Source of the DNA: Bacteroides congonensis | GTDB taxonomy: Bacteria > Bacteroidota > Bacteroidia > Bacteroidales > Bacteroidaceae | Assembly: GCF_900130125.1 (NCBI RefSeq) | Contig: NZ_FQXY01000009.1 | Location: 347,759-411,758, forward strand | Direction: 5' to 3' | Length of the DNA stretch: 64,000 bases | Part shown: positions 24,211 to 34,262 of the stretch, one piece after another | Layout: every line of letters starts with the position of its first letter | Position numbering within the stretch: the first letter of the stretch is position 1 | Position numbers and translations under genes: made by a program | Notes under the pieces: generated by a model | Databases searched by the model: none | What the model saw: the letters and a program-made list of their open reading frames with translations, nothing else | Told to the model about the DNA's origin: nothing

Positions 24211-24783
24211 ATGAAAATATTCAGTTACATAGGAAAGAAAAGTCATCCAAGGGAGATGAATAAAGAGATAGAAACCTTGTATGAACTATATAAACATCCT
24301 TTTATTCAGTTCGCTACAAAATATTATTTTGTAGATGAAGATACAGCAATGGATATATATCAGGAAAGTTTTACTGCCATGTATCAGAATATCAGAAATG
24401 GAAAATATACAGAACGGAACATATCTTTAAAAACATATCTATTTGAAATAGGGAAGCATCACATATTCAAGTATCTGAACCAGGAGCAGAAGAAGATGAG
24501 TATGCTTCAGACTTTAGCATCTGAATGGAGTGCGCAACAATATCCTGTAGAAGAATGGAACGAAGCACAAAATATTGTATCAAAGTTACTGGAAGAAGCT
24601 GATACGGATTGTAATAAGGTTCTTACTCTTTATTACCGGGAGCATCGGAAAATGGAAGATATAGCTCAGTATATGAATTATAAAACAGAGCAAGTGGCCA
24701 AAAATAAGAAAAGTTCCTGTCTGCGCAGGTTATCATTTGAATTAAAGAAAAGGCTGGAATCTGCCGGTATCATATTAGGATAA
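24211..24783 (+). CDS. ECF-type RNA polymerase sigma factor, 190 aa
   Basis: The sigma-2 region is LYELYKHPFIQFATKYYFVDEDTAMDIYQESFTAMYQNI (about 25-63), and sigma-4 is CNKVLTLYYREHRKMEDIAQYMNYKTEQVAKNKKSSCLRRL (about 132-172), a proper HTH with a divergent recognition helix. It starts 2 bases after the protease gene's stop and is followed by a membrane-spanning partner 15 bases later, the normal sigma/anti-sigma order. It probably directs RNA polymerase to the operon's own promoter and others when released. Confidence 0.88.
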   Translation: MKIFSYIGKKSHPREMNKEIETLYELYKHPFIQFATKYYFVDEDTAMDIYQESFTAMYQNIRNGKYTERNISLKTYLFEIGKHHIFKYLNQEQKKMSMLQTLASEWSAQQYPVEEWNEAQNIVSKLLEEADTDCNKVLTLYYREHRKMEDIAQYMNYKTEQVAKNKKSSCLRRLSFELKKRLESAGIILG

Positions 24784-24798
24784 TAAAAAAACAAGATA

Positions 24799-25530
24799 AT
24801 GGATAAACAACAACTTGAACAACAAATAGACCAATTCATTAATAATGAATTGTCTCCCGCCGAACGACTGGATTTTAGTCAAAAACTTGAAACTGATAAT
24901 AAGCTGAAACAGCAAGTCAAACTTCGTATGCTACTAATTGAAGGAGAATTGATTCGTGCGGAAAAAGAAGCCAGGACAGCAATGGAAGCATCTAAAGGGT
25001 TTCATATTCGTCCGTGGGTAGCTGTAGCTTGTGTTGTATTTGTGCTTGTAGGTGTCGGTTTATATACGAGCAATTCATATCGTTACTCTCTTCAAGAAAT
25101 CTACGATTCATACTATGAAATCCCTATTATTGAGCGGGCACGTGGAGAAGGATTGGCTGATGAAGTAGCTTTATATAACCAGCAAATTATAAATGCCTAT
25201 GAAAAACAACAATACAAAGTTATTGCTGAATTATATCAGAAAAAGAATCTTTCTGATTTGCTTGATGCTTTTCCTGTATCTACGCAACTCTATATAAGTA
25301 TAGCCTTCATGGAGCAAAAAAAAGAGCAGGAAGCTATTCCATTATTACTATCCTTGACTGATACTCAATATAAGGAAGAAGCCGAATGGCTGTTGCTTTG
25401 CTGCTATATGAAAACAAACGACAGGAATAAGGCATTGCAATGGGTTGAGAAAATAAAAAATAACAATGGAATATATGTGAAAAAAACGACTTTTATAGAG
25501 CAGCTCTTAAAAGAAAAGAAATGGTTCTAA
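24799..25530 (+). CDS. Membrane-spanning anti-sigma-like protein with TPR-like periplasmic part, 243 aa
   Basis: The N-terminal cytoplasmic part (MDKQQLEQQIDQFINNELSPAER plus LDFSQKLETDNKLKQQVKLR, 1-70) has the zinc-less anti-sigma layout with the ELSP..ER..F turn. One membrane helix (WVAVACVVFVLVGVGLYTS, about 73-92) follows. The C-terminal ~140 residues form helical pairs (YEKQQYKVIAELYQKKNLSD; STQLYISIAFMEQKKEQEAIPLLLS; AEWLLLCCYMKTNDRNKALQWVEKI) like TPRs. It most likely holds the sigma factor at the membrane, with the periplasmic TPRs meeting the partner proteases. The stop overlaps the CHAT gene start by 10 bases. Confidence 0.75.
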   Translation: MDKQQLEQQIDQFINNELSPAERLDFSQKLETDNKLKQQVKLRMLLIEGELIRAEKEARTAMEASKGFHIRPWVAVACVVFVLVGVGLYTSNSYRYSLQEIYDSYYEIPIIERARGEGLADEVALYNQQIINAYEKQQYKVIAELYQKKNLSDLLDAFPVSTQLYISIAFMEQKKEQEAIPLLLSLTDTQYKEEAEWLLLCCYMKTNDRNKALQWVEKIKNNNGIYVKKTTFIEQLLKEKKWF

Positions 25531-27902
25531 GAAAAGAAATACTGTTATTATTCGGAAGTATTCTATTTTTATGTATCACCAATAATGTGTATGCCCAAAT
25601 AAGCGAACATTCGTTTGATAAAGGAGTGGAATATTTCCAGAAGCTGGAACAAGTACGTGACAGTGCCCAATATGCACACGAGCTATATTCTATAGCCCGA
25701 TACTGCCGTGAATTAGGCATGTATGAAGAAAGCAGAATTGCAGGCATCAAAGCAAGTAAAATACTTTCGCAAGTATTGAGCAATAAAACCCCTGAAAGTA
25801 AAGATGACTTCACGTTATATGAAGAAAATCTGGATCTTAACATATTCCTTTTAGACCTATTGACAAGTAGAGGAGACCAATATCTGGATCTATCCCTAAT
25901 TTATATGACTTCAGAGGCATCTACTTTGACAATTGCCGGATATACCATATGCAACTGTTTACGTGAAGGAGATTCCCGAAATAAGATTCATTCCATTTAT
26001 GAGCAATTGGAGTTTCCACGATTGGAACATCTGAATGCCATTACCCGATATTATTGGGAGACGGGCCAAACTGAACGAATTATAAAAGAAATCAATAAGG
26101 CTCAGAGAAAAACATCATGGGGGACTCTTGCCGATCATGAACGGCGGATTCTACATAGACGGTTGGAAAATGCATGTCTGTTACCTTCTTTATCTCTTGC
26201 CACTCTAGGTGAATGCCTGCGAATCGCTAAAAGCATGTATTATCCGGTTTCGGTCAAAGATATCTTATATGAACAAAAACTGCCTGAATATTTTTCTATG
26301 TATCGGGAAGCTGCACGAACTTGTGTAAACAGTCAAAAGCCTTTATATGCATTAAAAATATATAGACTGATTGAACGGTTAATAAAAAAGACAATAGGTG
26401 ATGACTTTTCTTTCCTGCTACCATCTGAGCAATACGAACTTTGCGAAATAATGAAACCTTATTTTGAGGAGATGCAAACTTTCGCCTATGAAAACCACAA
26501 TCTTGAAGGAATGATACCTTTTCTATATGAAAACATTCTACTAATGAAAGAGCTATTTGCAAAACCATCTTTTCAATATCATCGTTATTTGGCCGACAGT
26601 GACAGTATATCCATTTTAAAGATGCAATCGTTTATAGATTCAATTGCTTTGGACAGAAATTCATTTAAGCTACAATCTCCCGAAAACAGGATTAAATGGC
26701 TACAGAATCAGGTTATACGTCGGGAACAGGAAAAAGCATTAATCAGTTATGTAAAAAAAAGAGTATCACCTCAATTTCCAGAAATAAAACCTTGGAATGA
26801 AATTGCCGCTTCACTGGATTCTAACGAAGCGGTAATAGAGATTTTTAGTTTGCCTTACAATGTGGTAAATAATGGCCATGCAGCCATTGTGTTTACTAAA
26901 AACAAATCTCCTCATCTAATAGAGTTACCGCCTGAAACAGTATTAATGACTGCAAAAGACAAAATGCTATATAACAATATTTGGATTCCGATCAAAGAAC
27001 TAATAGGAGAGTGTACACATCTATATATTTCTTCAGAAGAAACGTTGAGCTATCTTTCATTTGCATCTATTCATAATGAAAATGAATATATTATTGATAA
27101 TTATAACTTTCACTATTTATTCTCCAGTAATGATATTCCTCGTATTAAATCAGAACGGACACATGTCACTTCTGTTTCTCAAAAGGATATATTCTTTTTT
27201 GGAGGAGCTGAGTTTAACTATACACCATTTTTCCAAACAGCACTACAAGGATTCCAATATTTACAAGGAACAGTTGACGAAATTGAAAGTATAGAAAAAC
27301 TTCTCTCAAACCAATGGAATATTCACAAATATATGGGTAAAGACGCAACAGAAACTTCATTCAGGAAATTATCCGGTCAATCGTTAAATTCTGCGGTCAT
27401 ACATATCTCGACTCATGGTTTTTATATCTTATATAATCCTAAAATTCAAAGCGTTCTCCTTCAATTAGATGGATTTAGTGGACATAAGAATCATTTATTA
27501 CATACAGGACTTGCATTTTCCGGTGCCAACTCTACTTGGAATGGCTTGCAGCCTTTGGGAATAAATGACGGGATTCTCACTGCATATGAGATTGCGTCAA
27601 TGAATTTGTCTGGTACAGAGTTGGTTGTGCTATCAGGTTGTGACACAGGTAAGGGGGATGTCCGCTATGGGAAAGGTAACTTCAGTCTACAACGTGCTTT
27701 TCGTCAAGCTGGAGTAAAATCGTCGATTATTTCTTTTCAGAATATATCAGATAAAGAAACTAAAGAATTGATGGTAGATTTTTATCGCTATTGGCAAGAG
27801 GGGATAAATAAACAAAATGCATTCGTTATGGCTCAACGCAATATGAAAAACAAATATCCAAATGAACCTAATAAGTGGGCACCATTTATATTTATTGAAT
27901 AG
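25521..27902 (+). CDS. Secreted TPR-CHAT domain protease, 793 aa
   Basis: The signal peptide (VLRKEILLLFGSILFLCITNNVYAQ) is followed by about 350 residues of TPR-like helices, a linker and a C-terminal CHAT domain (about 440-793). The caspase-like dyad is His632 in HISTHGFY and Cys707 in VLSGCDTGKG, with GLQPLGINDGILTAYEIASMNLSGTELVVLS between them and the terminal NKWAPFIFIE usual for CHAT proteins. CHAT proteins are caspase/separase relatives that TPRs regulate. Here it is the last gene of a protease-sigma operon, translationally coupled to the anti-sigma-like gene. Substrate unknown; the neighbouring membrane protein is a natural candidate. Confidence 0.88.
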   Translation: MVLRKEILLLFGSILFLCITNNVYAQISEHSFDKGVEYFQKLEQVRDSAQYAHELYSIARYCRELGMYEESRIAGIKASKILSQVLSNKTPESKDDFTLYEENLDLNIFLLDLLTSRGDQYLDLSLIYMTSEASTLTIAGYTICNCLREGDSRNKIHSIYEQLEFPRLEHLNAITRYYWETGQTERIIKEINKAQRKTSWGTLADHERRILHRRLENACLLPSLSLATLGECLRIAKSMYYPVSVKDILYEQKLPEYFSMYREAARTCVNSQKPLYALKIYRLIERLIKKTIGDDFSFLLPSEQYELCEIMKPYFEEMQTFAYENHNLEGMIPFLYENILLMKELFAKPSFQYHRYLADSDSISILKMQSFIDSIALDRNSFKLQSPENRIKWLQNQVIRREQEKALISYVKKRVSPQFPEIKPWNEIAASLDSNEAVIEIFSLPYNVVNNGHAAIVFTKNKSPHLIELPPETVLMTAKDKMLYNNIWIPIKELIGECTHLYISSEETLSYLSFASIHNENEYIIDNYNFHYLFSSNDIPRIKSERTHVTSVSQKDIFFFGGAEFNYTPFFQTALQGFQYLQGTVDEIESIEKLLSNQWNIHKYMGKDATETSFRKLSGQSLNSAVIHISTHGFYILYNPKIQSVLLQLDGFSGHKNHLLHTGLAFSGANSTWNGLQPLGINDGILTAYEIASMNLSGTELVVLSGCDTGKGDVRYGKGNFSLQRAFRQAGVKSSIISFQNISDKETKELMVDFYRYWQEGINKQNAFVMAQRNMKNKYPNEPNKWAPFIFIE

Positions 27903-27948
27903 ATTCCTATTTTTCAAAATAGAAATCTATTCAATAAACCGAACTACT

Positions 27949-28407
27949 TTATCTTGGACTTATCGATCCACCACGGGCAAGCTTCATATCATCATAACTT
28001 ACTCCCAATGAATTAATGGCATAAGCTCGTACACTATAATTTTTATACAACTCGACCAATAATTTTGCATTATAGTTTCCTGTAAAGTCATCGGTTCCCA
28101 CTATAATTTTTTCCCCATTTTCTGTGGAAGGAGTGTCTGTCGCATTTTTTACCCAACAAAAGCCGTATTCAATAATGGGAGCCCCACCATTATCTAATAT
28201 AGTAGCAGAGCATGTCACCTCGCTATGCCATACACCATCTACATATTCTCCATTACCACTTATCGGACTAAATGTACCTTGAAATGATTTAAAAGTCGGG
28301 AGTTGGCTTTCTTGTGGCTCATCTTCGTCTGATGAGCATCCATAGAAGGAAAACAATAAAGCAAAAATGATTAAAACTTTGTAGATGTTTCGATTACCTG
28401 TTTTCAT
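27949..28407 (-). CDS. Lipoprotein with fibronectin-like domain, 152 aa
   Basis: The signal peptide (KTGNRNIYKVLIIFALLFSFYGC) ends in lipobox FYGC, and the lipidated Cys is followed by SSDEDEP, an acidic surface-export-like stretch. The mature part ends in a beta-sandwich motif (IIEYGFCWVKNATDTPS...FTGNYNAKLLVELYKNYSVRAYAINSLGVSY), typical of Bacteroides FN3-like surface lipoproteins. It converges on the CHAT gene. ATG 28407 is chosen over 28452 because it opens the signal peptide. It may be a surface target or cargo of the neighbouring system, but it is not in the same operon. Confidence 0.78.
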   Translation of the reverse strand: MKTGNRNIYKVLIIFALLFSFYGCSSDEDEPQESQLPTFKSFQGTFSPISGNGEYVDGVWHSEVTCSATILDNGGAPIIEYGFCWVKNATDTPSTENGEKIIVGTDDFTGNYNAKLLVELYKNYSVRAYAINSLGVSYDDMKLARGGSISPR

Positions 28408-28543
28408 AAAATAAGTCTTTTTTTGATTTATAATGAAGCAAATATAAATCAAAAAAGAATCTACGAGTATTTGCTACAAGGTTGTTCTCAGAAATGTTTT
28501 ATCTTGTTTTACACTACGAAATTTCAGAGAAAATGACAATTTA

Positions 28544-31500
28544 TCAGTGTGTATCGCGTTGCCTTTTCAATACAGACTTTGCTGTACTGTCATTTTCGAT
28601 GATACTATCTGTCTTTTGTTTGGTCTTTTCTTCCTGTTTCCGTTTATTGCGTAACTTCCACTTATTCCAAAAGAACAGGTCGCTCCATTTATTGAAATCT
28701 TTTTTGTACATAATACCCACACCTTGCGTGGTCAGGTTCGTTTTTGTATAATAGCGGTCATTCGTTTCATTGTAGGCTTTCAAACGAATATCGCCTGAAC
28801 GGTTAATCAGCCATTCCGCTTCAAAGTCTCCCACAAAGTTGGTATTTGCCATCGGATTATCCCGATAACCGAAGTTTCCATTAATCAACAGTCTGTTATT
28901 CAATAGTTGGCCGGACAAGATGCCTTCCACTTCCATATCTGTCCAACCTTTATCACCTGTACTCAAATTTGTTCCAATGTTCCAGTTGTTTGTTTCAAAA
29001 ACTTGTGATAGTGCGTTATTCAGCTGACCGGAAAGGGTAGAAGAGAGTACCGATGACATCACATTAGAATTCTGATTGTTATTCCGGGCATCTTCTGTAT
29101 AAAACTTGCCGATACCCAACAAATAAAGAATTTGCATATTCATTTGTTCTTCCGTACTGATATAGTTGCGTACCAATGTCTGCACCTCATCTCTTTCATT
29201 GGGAAGATCAATACCCAATTTTATAGTCGGGTGTACCAGCATCCCACTCAAATTCATAATACAATTTACCCGCACATTAGGCTGTTGTATAATAGCTGAA
29301 GCGTCGGGTATCAAGTCATTCAACGAGGCAGAATTTACCGTATACGAAGCTTGTATGTCCATATTAGCATCCAAAGGCGCACCATTGAAAGTAATCGTAC
29401 TTCCATCCTTGATCACAAAATCCTTGCGAATGACTTCCTGCAAGCTGAACTTATATACCCCTTGTGTAATTCGATAATTACCAAACATCTTCACATCACC
29501 TTTATTATAGAATTCCGTTCGGATATTTCCTGTACCTTTTCCACTGATATAGTCTCCGGCAACCGGATCCATGATAATCCGCATAGTAGCGTCAGGCGTT
29601 GCATCTACCAGAATATTCAAGCGAATATCCGTCTTTTGTTCCTCTGTCTTCGCTTGACGTTTTTGCTGTATCTGGTCATAGTAAGAGATGATTTGAACAG
29701 AATCCTGAATAGTGCGACGGGGTGTTTTGTCCACAAACTTAATAAACTGATTACTGGTGGCTGATGCTACACTACCATTAATATAGGTGAAGACTGTATT
29801 CCGGTTGGTGGTCATAGCGGCATTAACTTCCAATCCTTGCACTGCATTTCCGGAAAGTAACACATTTCCCGTACCATATACCGTACCATAGAAAGGCATA
29901 TCTGCCGATTCCTTTGTATTCATCACAAGCATATTGTTAGCTTGTATCTCAAAGCGGTAGTTTAAGTTCTTAAAATGCTGGAAATGCAAATATCCATTAA
30001 TTCTTCCGGTATGCCCCTCCATATCGGAAATATACATATTATTAAATGTCAACCCTGTAGGAGCAAGGCGGATTGTATCCTTAACGGCAAAATGAGTATT
30101 CAATATATCAAATTTCATGGAAGCGTCCGTCATGACGGCACCATCCAAGTTCAATCCCTTGAATTTTCCATAGAAATGTACCTTTCCGGTTCCCCGGCCT
30201 TTTATATCGGTAGCAATGGACTTCATATAATGCTCAAGAAACTTCAGGTTCAATCCATGAGCTTCGATATTCAAGTCAAGTCCGCTTTCCGGTTTTAATG
30301 GATAGATAATACCCGTGACGCGTGATGGGGCAGAAGCTATATCTTGAATAGATGCGTCGAGACGGATACCCCTGTTTTCATTATCCCACTCACCGTATAT
30401 GTCCAAGTCACCCAAACGTCCTTCGTTAAGCGAGAAATTCTTTACGAACAAACGGGTATTCATCACAGGCTTTTTCAGCACACCGCTTGCATAAGCTGTT
30501 CCTGTTGCATCACCTTCAAAGTTGACATCATCAGAGATACTTGCAATATCAAATACATATCCCATATTAATATCCTTCAAATCGACTTTAACCGTGTCGT
30601 TGGGATTGTCAGAGAGACGTCCGTTAATGCGTACATAACGGTCTTGATGGCTGAAATAGAAGTTATTCACATCTACTTTCCCCGAATCTACCACAACCTG
30701 CGAAGGGTGTATCTTCCAGAGAGTATCATTCAAAATAATATCCGTAGGCTTCACATCTACCATTGCCTTCAATAATGGCTTTTCTCCCTCGGTACGTAAA
30801 AACTTGGCCACGGTAGCCAATTGCCCGCTATACGTTACTGCCGCACTATTTCCCCAGTTTAATGTCGTACTGACATTATCATCTTTCGCTTGTGCGTCCA
30901 GGGAAAGATTTACTGCTCCCTTCTTTTTCAAACTGGTTAAACGAACCCGTGCGCGAATATGATCTGCCGGATTCTCACAAAGAACCAAACCGGACTCTAT
31001 ATAGTTATTCTTATATTGCAAACGAGGGAAATAACCTTCTACGCGCAAACGTTGCATAGGATCATTGAAATATCCCTTCAAAGTTGAATGAGTATATACG
31101 GTCAGCGGAATATCAAAAATTGTAGATAAGATGTCCGTATTATATATATGTATATCAAACAGGAAATTATTATGTGTTTCAATTGGCTTTTTAGGAGGTA
31201 ATATCAAAGATGGGACATATTTCCTCATAATATTCAAAATACTGGCAGGCAACGTGTGATATTGGAACTTGCCCTCTACGCTTGCTGTCAGAAACTCGGA
31301 AGTCAGCCTTAATTGATTCTCGTTATTCTGCTTTGTAGCCCGGATATTCATATTTCTCATGAAATATTCTTTATCCGGCGCTGTAAACTTCAGGCTATCT
31401 ACATTGATTTCTCCAATCATTTCATCCACAGACCCGCCTGTAAAATTAGCTTTCAATTTTAAAGAGAATTCCGCGTCCGGATACTTGGTGGTGAGATTCA

Positions 31501-33025
31501 AATCATTGGGCCGTACCTTGTCAACCACTGCAAGAAAGTTAAAAGTCGGAATCCTGGAAGTGACGTTGACATCTCCATTCAAATAGATAGAACCATTCGG
31601 ATCATCCAATGCCACTTTACCATTAAAGCCGCCTTGTTTATATTCACCGTCCAACGTTATATTCTCATATCTATATCTGCTATAATCTATAGAAGCAATC
31701 AATCCTTTTAATTCCACTATCGGAAGCCGATCTGTGATATGTCTCCCATGTACATCGAGATTGAAAGTGATTTCTCCCAACTGTTCATTGGCTAATAGTT
31801 CACCAAGCTTGAAATCTTCCGTTTTCACAGCACCGGAGTAAGCAAACAGCCCTTTACTTTTATCCGAACTTAACTTCAAGTCAGTCTTTACATTTCCCAA
31901 ACTGGTATGCAATTGTCCGTATGTAACCAAATCCGTGAAATATCCGGAAATTTCTCCCCGGAAGCTGACATCTCCCAAACGTTCGAGGACGGGAGGAACC
32001 CCGTTGTAATTATGACTCAAATTGCGTACTAAGAAGCCGACACCACGAGTATTGGCTGAGAGTTCAGAAAGAGTACCATATACATATGCATCTTGTGGGT
32101 GCGACAAATCCTGAAGCGACACGTCTCCTCTGAGACGAAACTGACGGTCGTCCGCTGTAATCTCCAAATGCGAACAATTCAATTGGTCGACTGTACCTTT
32201 CACTTCCATATCCAGCGTAACAGGTTCTTTGAAATGTGACAGGACAGGTACAAAAGGTGAAATATCTTTTAAAGTAACTTGTGACGGTAATGTACGGAAA
32301 GAAAAATGAACTTTCTCTGTAAAATGATTGAAAGCTTCCAAGCTATCATATACCAAGTGTATGGTATCCATTTTCAGAGAAGTCTCCGGCAGTTCGATGG
32401 CAAAGTTATCAATATTCGTCCGCTTACTATTGGCTACCAACTTTAAACTCATTTTCTTCAAAGAAAATCCCGATACCTTTTCGTCTAGACTCAATCGCTT
32501 GATTCCTAAATTCACAGAATCCTTGCTCAATGCTTTCAAAGAAATATTAGCTATGATATTTTGGAGCTGAATATGCTTGGCATTGAATTTCCCCGGCGTA
32601 TCCTCTTCCGAAAGTACATGATAGGCCATCCGACCCCGACGAATCAAAATGGAATTGATACGTAAATCGAGTGAATTCTCTTTCTTCACAGTGTCCTTTG
32701 ACGCGAAGGCATCCAAAACAAACTTAAAATTTGGCGGAGAATCCGGTGTATCCTTCTGAAGATTGATATTAAAACCGAAAAGTTGGACACTGCTGATAGA
32801 AATCTTTCCTTTAAAGAAAGGCATTATATCAAATTTGGCGGACAGACGGGTAACTTTGAGCATTTCCTGTCCCTTTTGATCGTCTAGCAATACATCGTCG
32901 ATAATAATGCGGTTCAATAATCCGATATTGATTCTGCCGATCATGACTTTTGTATTCAAGACCTCGGAAAGTTCTCCGGCAACAAATGAACTCATAGCTC
33001 GTTGAATACTTGGTATATTCAACAA
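28544..33025 (-). CDS. tamB: TamB/DUF490 family envelope protein, about 1,493+ aa
   Basis: A giant AsmA/TamB-like protein: an N-terminal membrane helix, a long run of beta-rich repeats, and a C-terminal TamB domain (about 1,060-1,450) with DPVAGDYISGKGTGNIRTEFYNKGDVKMFGNYRITQG. TamB-type proteins bridge inner and outer membrane and help lipid transport or outer-membrane protein assembly. The start is unclear: the frame is open from 33103 and clearly encodes RTLKKTVRWVVGIVLGVYIG upstream of 33025, but has no ATG or GTG there. TTG at 33025 is the first usual start codon and would cut the helix. It diverges from tsaD. Confidence 0.88.
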   Translation of the reverse strand: MLNIPSIQRAMSSFVAGELSEVLNTKVMIGRINIGLLNRIIIDDVLLDDQKGQEMLKVTRLSAKFDIMPFFKGKISISSVQLFGFNINLQKDTPDSPPNFKFVLDAFASKDTVKKENSLDLRINSILIRRGRMAYHVLSEEDTPGKFNAKHIQLQNIIANISLKALSKDSVNLGIKRLSLDEKVSGFSLKKMSLKLVANSKRTNIDNFAIELPETSLKMDTIHLVYDSLEAFNHFTEKVHFSFRTLPSQVTLKDISPFVPVLSHFKEPVTLDMEVKGTVDQLNCSHLEITADDRQFRLRGDVSLQDLSHPQDAYVYGTLSELSANTRGVGFLVRNLSHNYNGVPPVLERLGDVSFRGEISGYFTDLVTYGQLHTSLGNVKTDLKLSSDKSKGLFAYSGAVKTEDFKLGELLANEQLGEITFNLDVHGRHITDRLPIVELKGLIASIDYSRYRYENITLDGEYKQGGFNGKVALDDPNGSIYLNGDVNVTSRIPTFNFLAVVDKVRPNDLNLTTKYPDAEFSLKLKANFTGGSVDEMIGEINVDSLKFTAPDKEYFMRNMNIRATKQNNENQLRLTSEFLTASVEGKFQYHTLPASILNIMRKYVPSLILPPKKPIETHNNFLFDIHIYNTDILSTIFDIPLTVYTHSTLKGYFNDPMQRLRVEGYFPRLQYKNNYIESGLVLCENPADHIRARVRLTSLKKKGAVNLSLDAQAKDDNVSTTLNWGNSAAVTYSGQLATVAKFLRTEGEKPLLKAMVDVKPTDIILNDTLWKIHPSQVVVDSGKVDVNNFYFSHQDRYVRINGRLSDNPNDTVKVDLKDINMGYVFDIASISDDVNFEGDATGTAYASGVLKKPVMNTRLFVKNFSLNEGRLGDLDIYGEWDNENRGIRLDASIQDIASAPSRVTGIIYPLKPESGLDLNIEAHGLNLKFLEHYMKSIATDIKGRGTGKVHFYGKFKGLNLDGAVMTDASMKFDILNTHFAVKDTIRLAPTGLTFNNMYISDMEGHTGRINGYLHFQHFKNLNYRFEIQANNMLVMNTKESADMPFYGTVYGTGNVLLSGNAVQGLEVNAAMTTNRNTVFTYINGSVASATSNQFIKFVDKTPRRTIQDSVQIISYYDQIQQKRQAKTEEQKTDIRLNILVDATPDATMRIIMDPVAGDYISGKGTGNIRTEFYNKGDVKMFGNYRITQGVYKFSLQEVIRKDFVIKDGSTITFNGAPLDANMDIQASYTVNSASLNDLIPDASAIIQQPNVRVNCIMNLSGMLVHPTIKLGIDLPNERDEVQTLVRNYISTEEQMNMQILYLLGIGKFYTEDARNNNQNSNVMSSVLSSTLSGQLNNALSQVFETNNWNIGTNLSTGDKGWTDMEVEGILSGQLLNNRLLINGNFGYRDNPMANTNFVGDFEAEWLINRSGDIRLKAYNETNDRYYTKTNLTTQGVGIMYKKDFNKWSDLFFWNKWKLRNKRKQEEKTKQKTDSIIENDSTAKSVLKRQRDTH

Positions 33026-33163
33026 GATAATAGCCCCGATATATACTCCCAGTACAATACCGACTACCCAGCGTACAGTCTTTTTCAGCGTTCTGATATG
33101 CGATTACTTTTATTTTGCGAACAAAAATATAAAATAGTTCGTTATGAATCGTAGTTTTATGAT

Positions 33164-33171
33164 TACTTTTG
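33164..33171 (+). promoter_or_regulatory. -7 box upstream of tsaD
   Basis: TACTTTTG matches TAnnTTTG and lies 24 bases before the ATG. The -33 position reads TTATG, a weak match. Confidence 0.5.
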
Positions 33172-33195
33172 CACCGTTTAATAGTTTAAATACTT

Positions 33196-34215
33196 ATGAG
33201 TGCAATAATATTAGGAATAGAATCCTCTTGTGATGATACGTCGGCAGCCGTAATCAAGGATGGTTATCTGCTGTCAAATGTGGTATCAAGTCAGGCCGTA
33301 CATGAAGCATACGGTGGAGTAGTACCCGAACTGGCTTCACGGGCACACCAACAAAACATCGTACCGGTAGTACATGAAGCGTTGAAACGCGCCGGCATTA
33401 CCAAAGAAGAATTAAGTGCGGTGGCTTTCACCCGTGGCCCGGGATTAATGGGGTCTTTGCTTGTCGGTGTTTCTTTCGCAAAAGGGTTCGCTCGTTCTTT
33501 AAATATTCCTCTGATAGATGTTAACCATTTGACAGGGCATGTTTTAGCACATTTTATTAAAGCAGAAGGAGAAGAGAATAAGCAACCGCAATTTCCTTTC
33601 CTTTGCCTGCTGGTTTCCGGAGGAAATTCCCAAATTATATTGGTAAAAGCATATAATGACATGGAGATTCTCGGGCAAACGATTGATGACGCAGCAGGTG
33701 AAGCAATAGATAAATGTTCGAAAGTCATGGGATTAGGTTATCCGGGTGGCCCGATTATTGACAAATTGGCACGTCAGGGAAATCCGAAAGCATTTACTTT
33801 CAGCAAACCGCATATTCCGGGGTTGGATTACAGCTTTAGCGGGTTGAAAACGTCATTCCTGTATTCATTGCGTGATTGGATGAAGGAAGATCCTGATTTC
33901 ATCGAACATCATAAGGTGGATTTAGCTGCGTCGCTGGAAGCAACGGTCGTAGATATCTTAATGGATAAACTGCGGAAAGCAGCGAAAGAATATAAAATTA
34001 AGGAAGTAGCCGTAGCAGGTGGCGTTTCCGCAAATAACGGACTACGTAATGCGTTCCGTGAACACGCCGAAAAATATGGCTGGAATATATTTATTCCTAA
34101 ATTCAGCTATACGACCGACAATGCGGCAATGATTGCCATTACCGGATATTTTAAGTATCTGGATAAAGCCTTCTGCTCCATTGATCTTCCGGCTTATTCC
34201 CGCGTGACATTATAA
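33196..34215 (+). CDS. tsaD: tRNA threonylcarbamoyladenosine transferase TsaD
   Basis: It joins threonylcarbamoyl-AMP to A37 of ANN-decoding tRNAs, with TsaB/TsaE/TsaC. Visible are the ASKHA-fold start [16 protein letters not shown], the metal-binding pair in [11 protein letters not shown] (His111, His115), [13 protein letters not shown], the conserved [10 protein letters not shown] and the C-terminal [11 protein letters not shown] with its metal Asp. The length of 339 residues is standard. It lies 47 bases upstream of the cinA gene and is probably transcribed with it. Confidence 0.96.
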   Translation: MSAIILGIESSCDDTSAAVIKDGYLLSNVVSSQAVHEAYGGVVPELASRAHQQNIVPVVHEALKRAGITKEELSAVAFTRGPGLMGSLLVGVSFAKGFARSLNIPLIDVNHLTGHVLAHFIKAEGEENKQPQFPFLCLLVSGGNSQIILVKAYNDMEILGQTIDDAAGEAIDKCSKVMGLGYPGGPIIDKLARQGNPKAFTFSKPHIPGLDYSFSGLKTSFLYSLRDWMKEDPDFIEHHKVDLAASLEATVVDILMDKLRKAAKEYKIKEVAVAGGVSANNGLRNAFREHAEKYGWNIFIPKFSYTTDNAAMIAITGYFKYLDKAFCSIDLPAYSRVTL

Positions 34216-34262
34216 GTTGCTATCGCGTACCTATATATATAATTAAAATAAAGCAGGGAAAT

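Noticed and set aside
28544..33025. Several plus-strand open frames of 75-143 codons
   Set aside because: They are antisense shadows of the long TamB-like gene and show no protein-like pattern.
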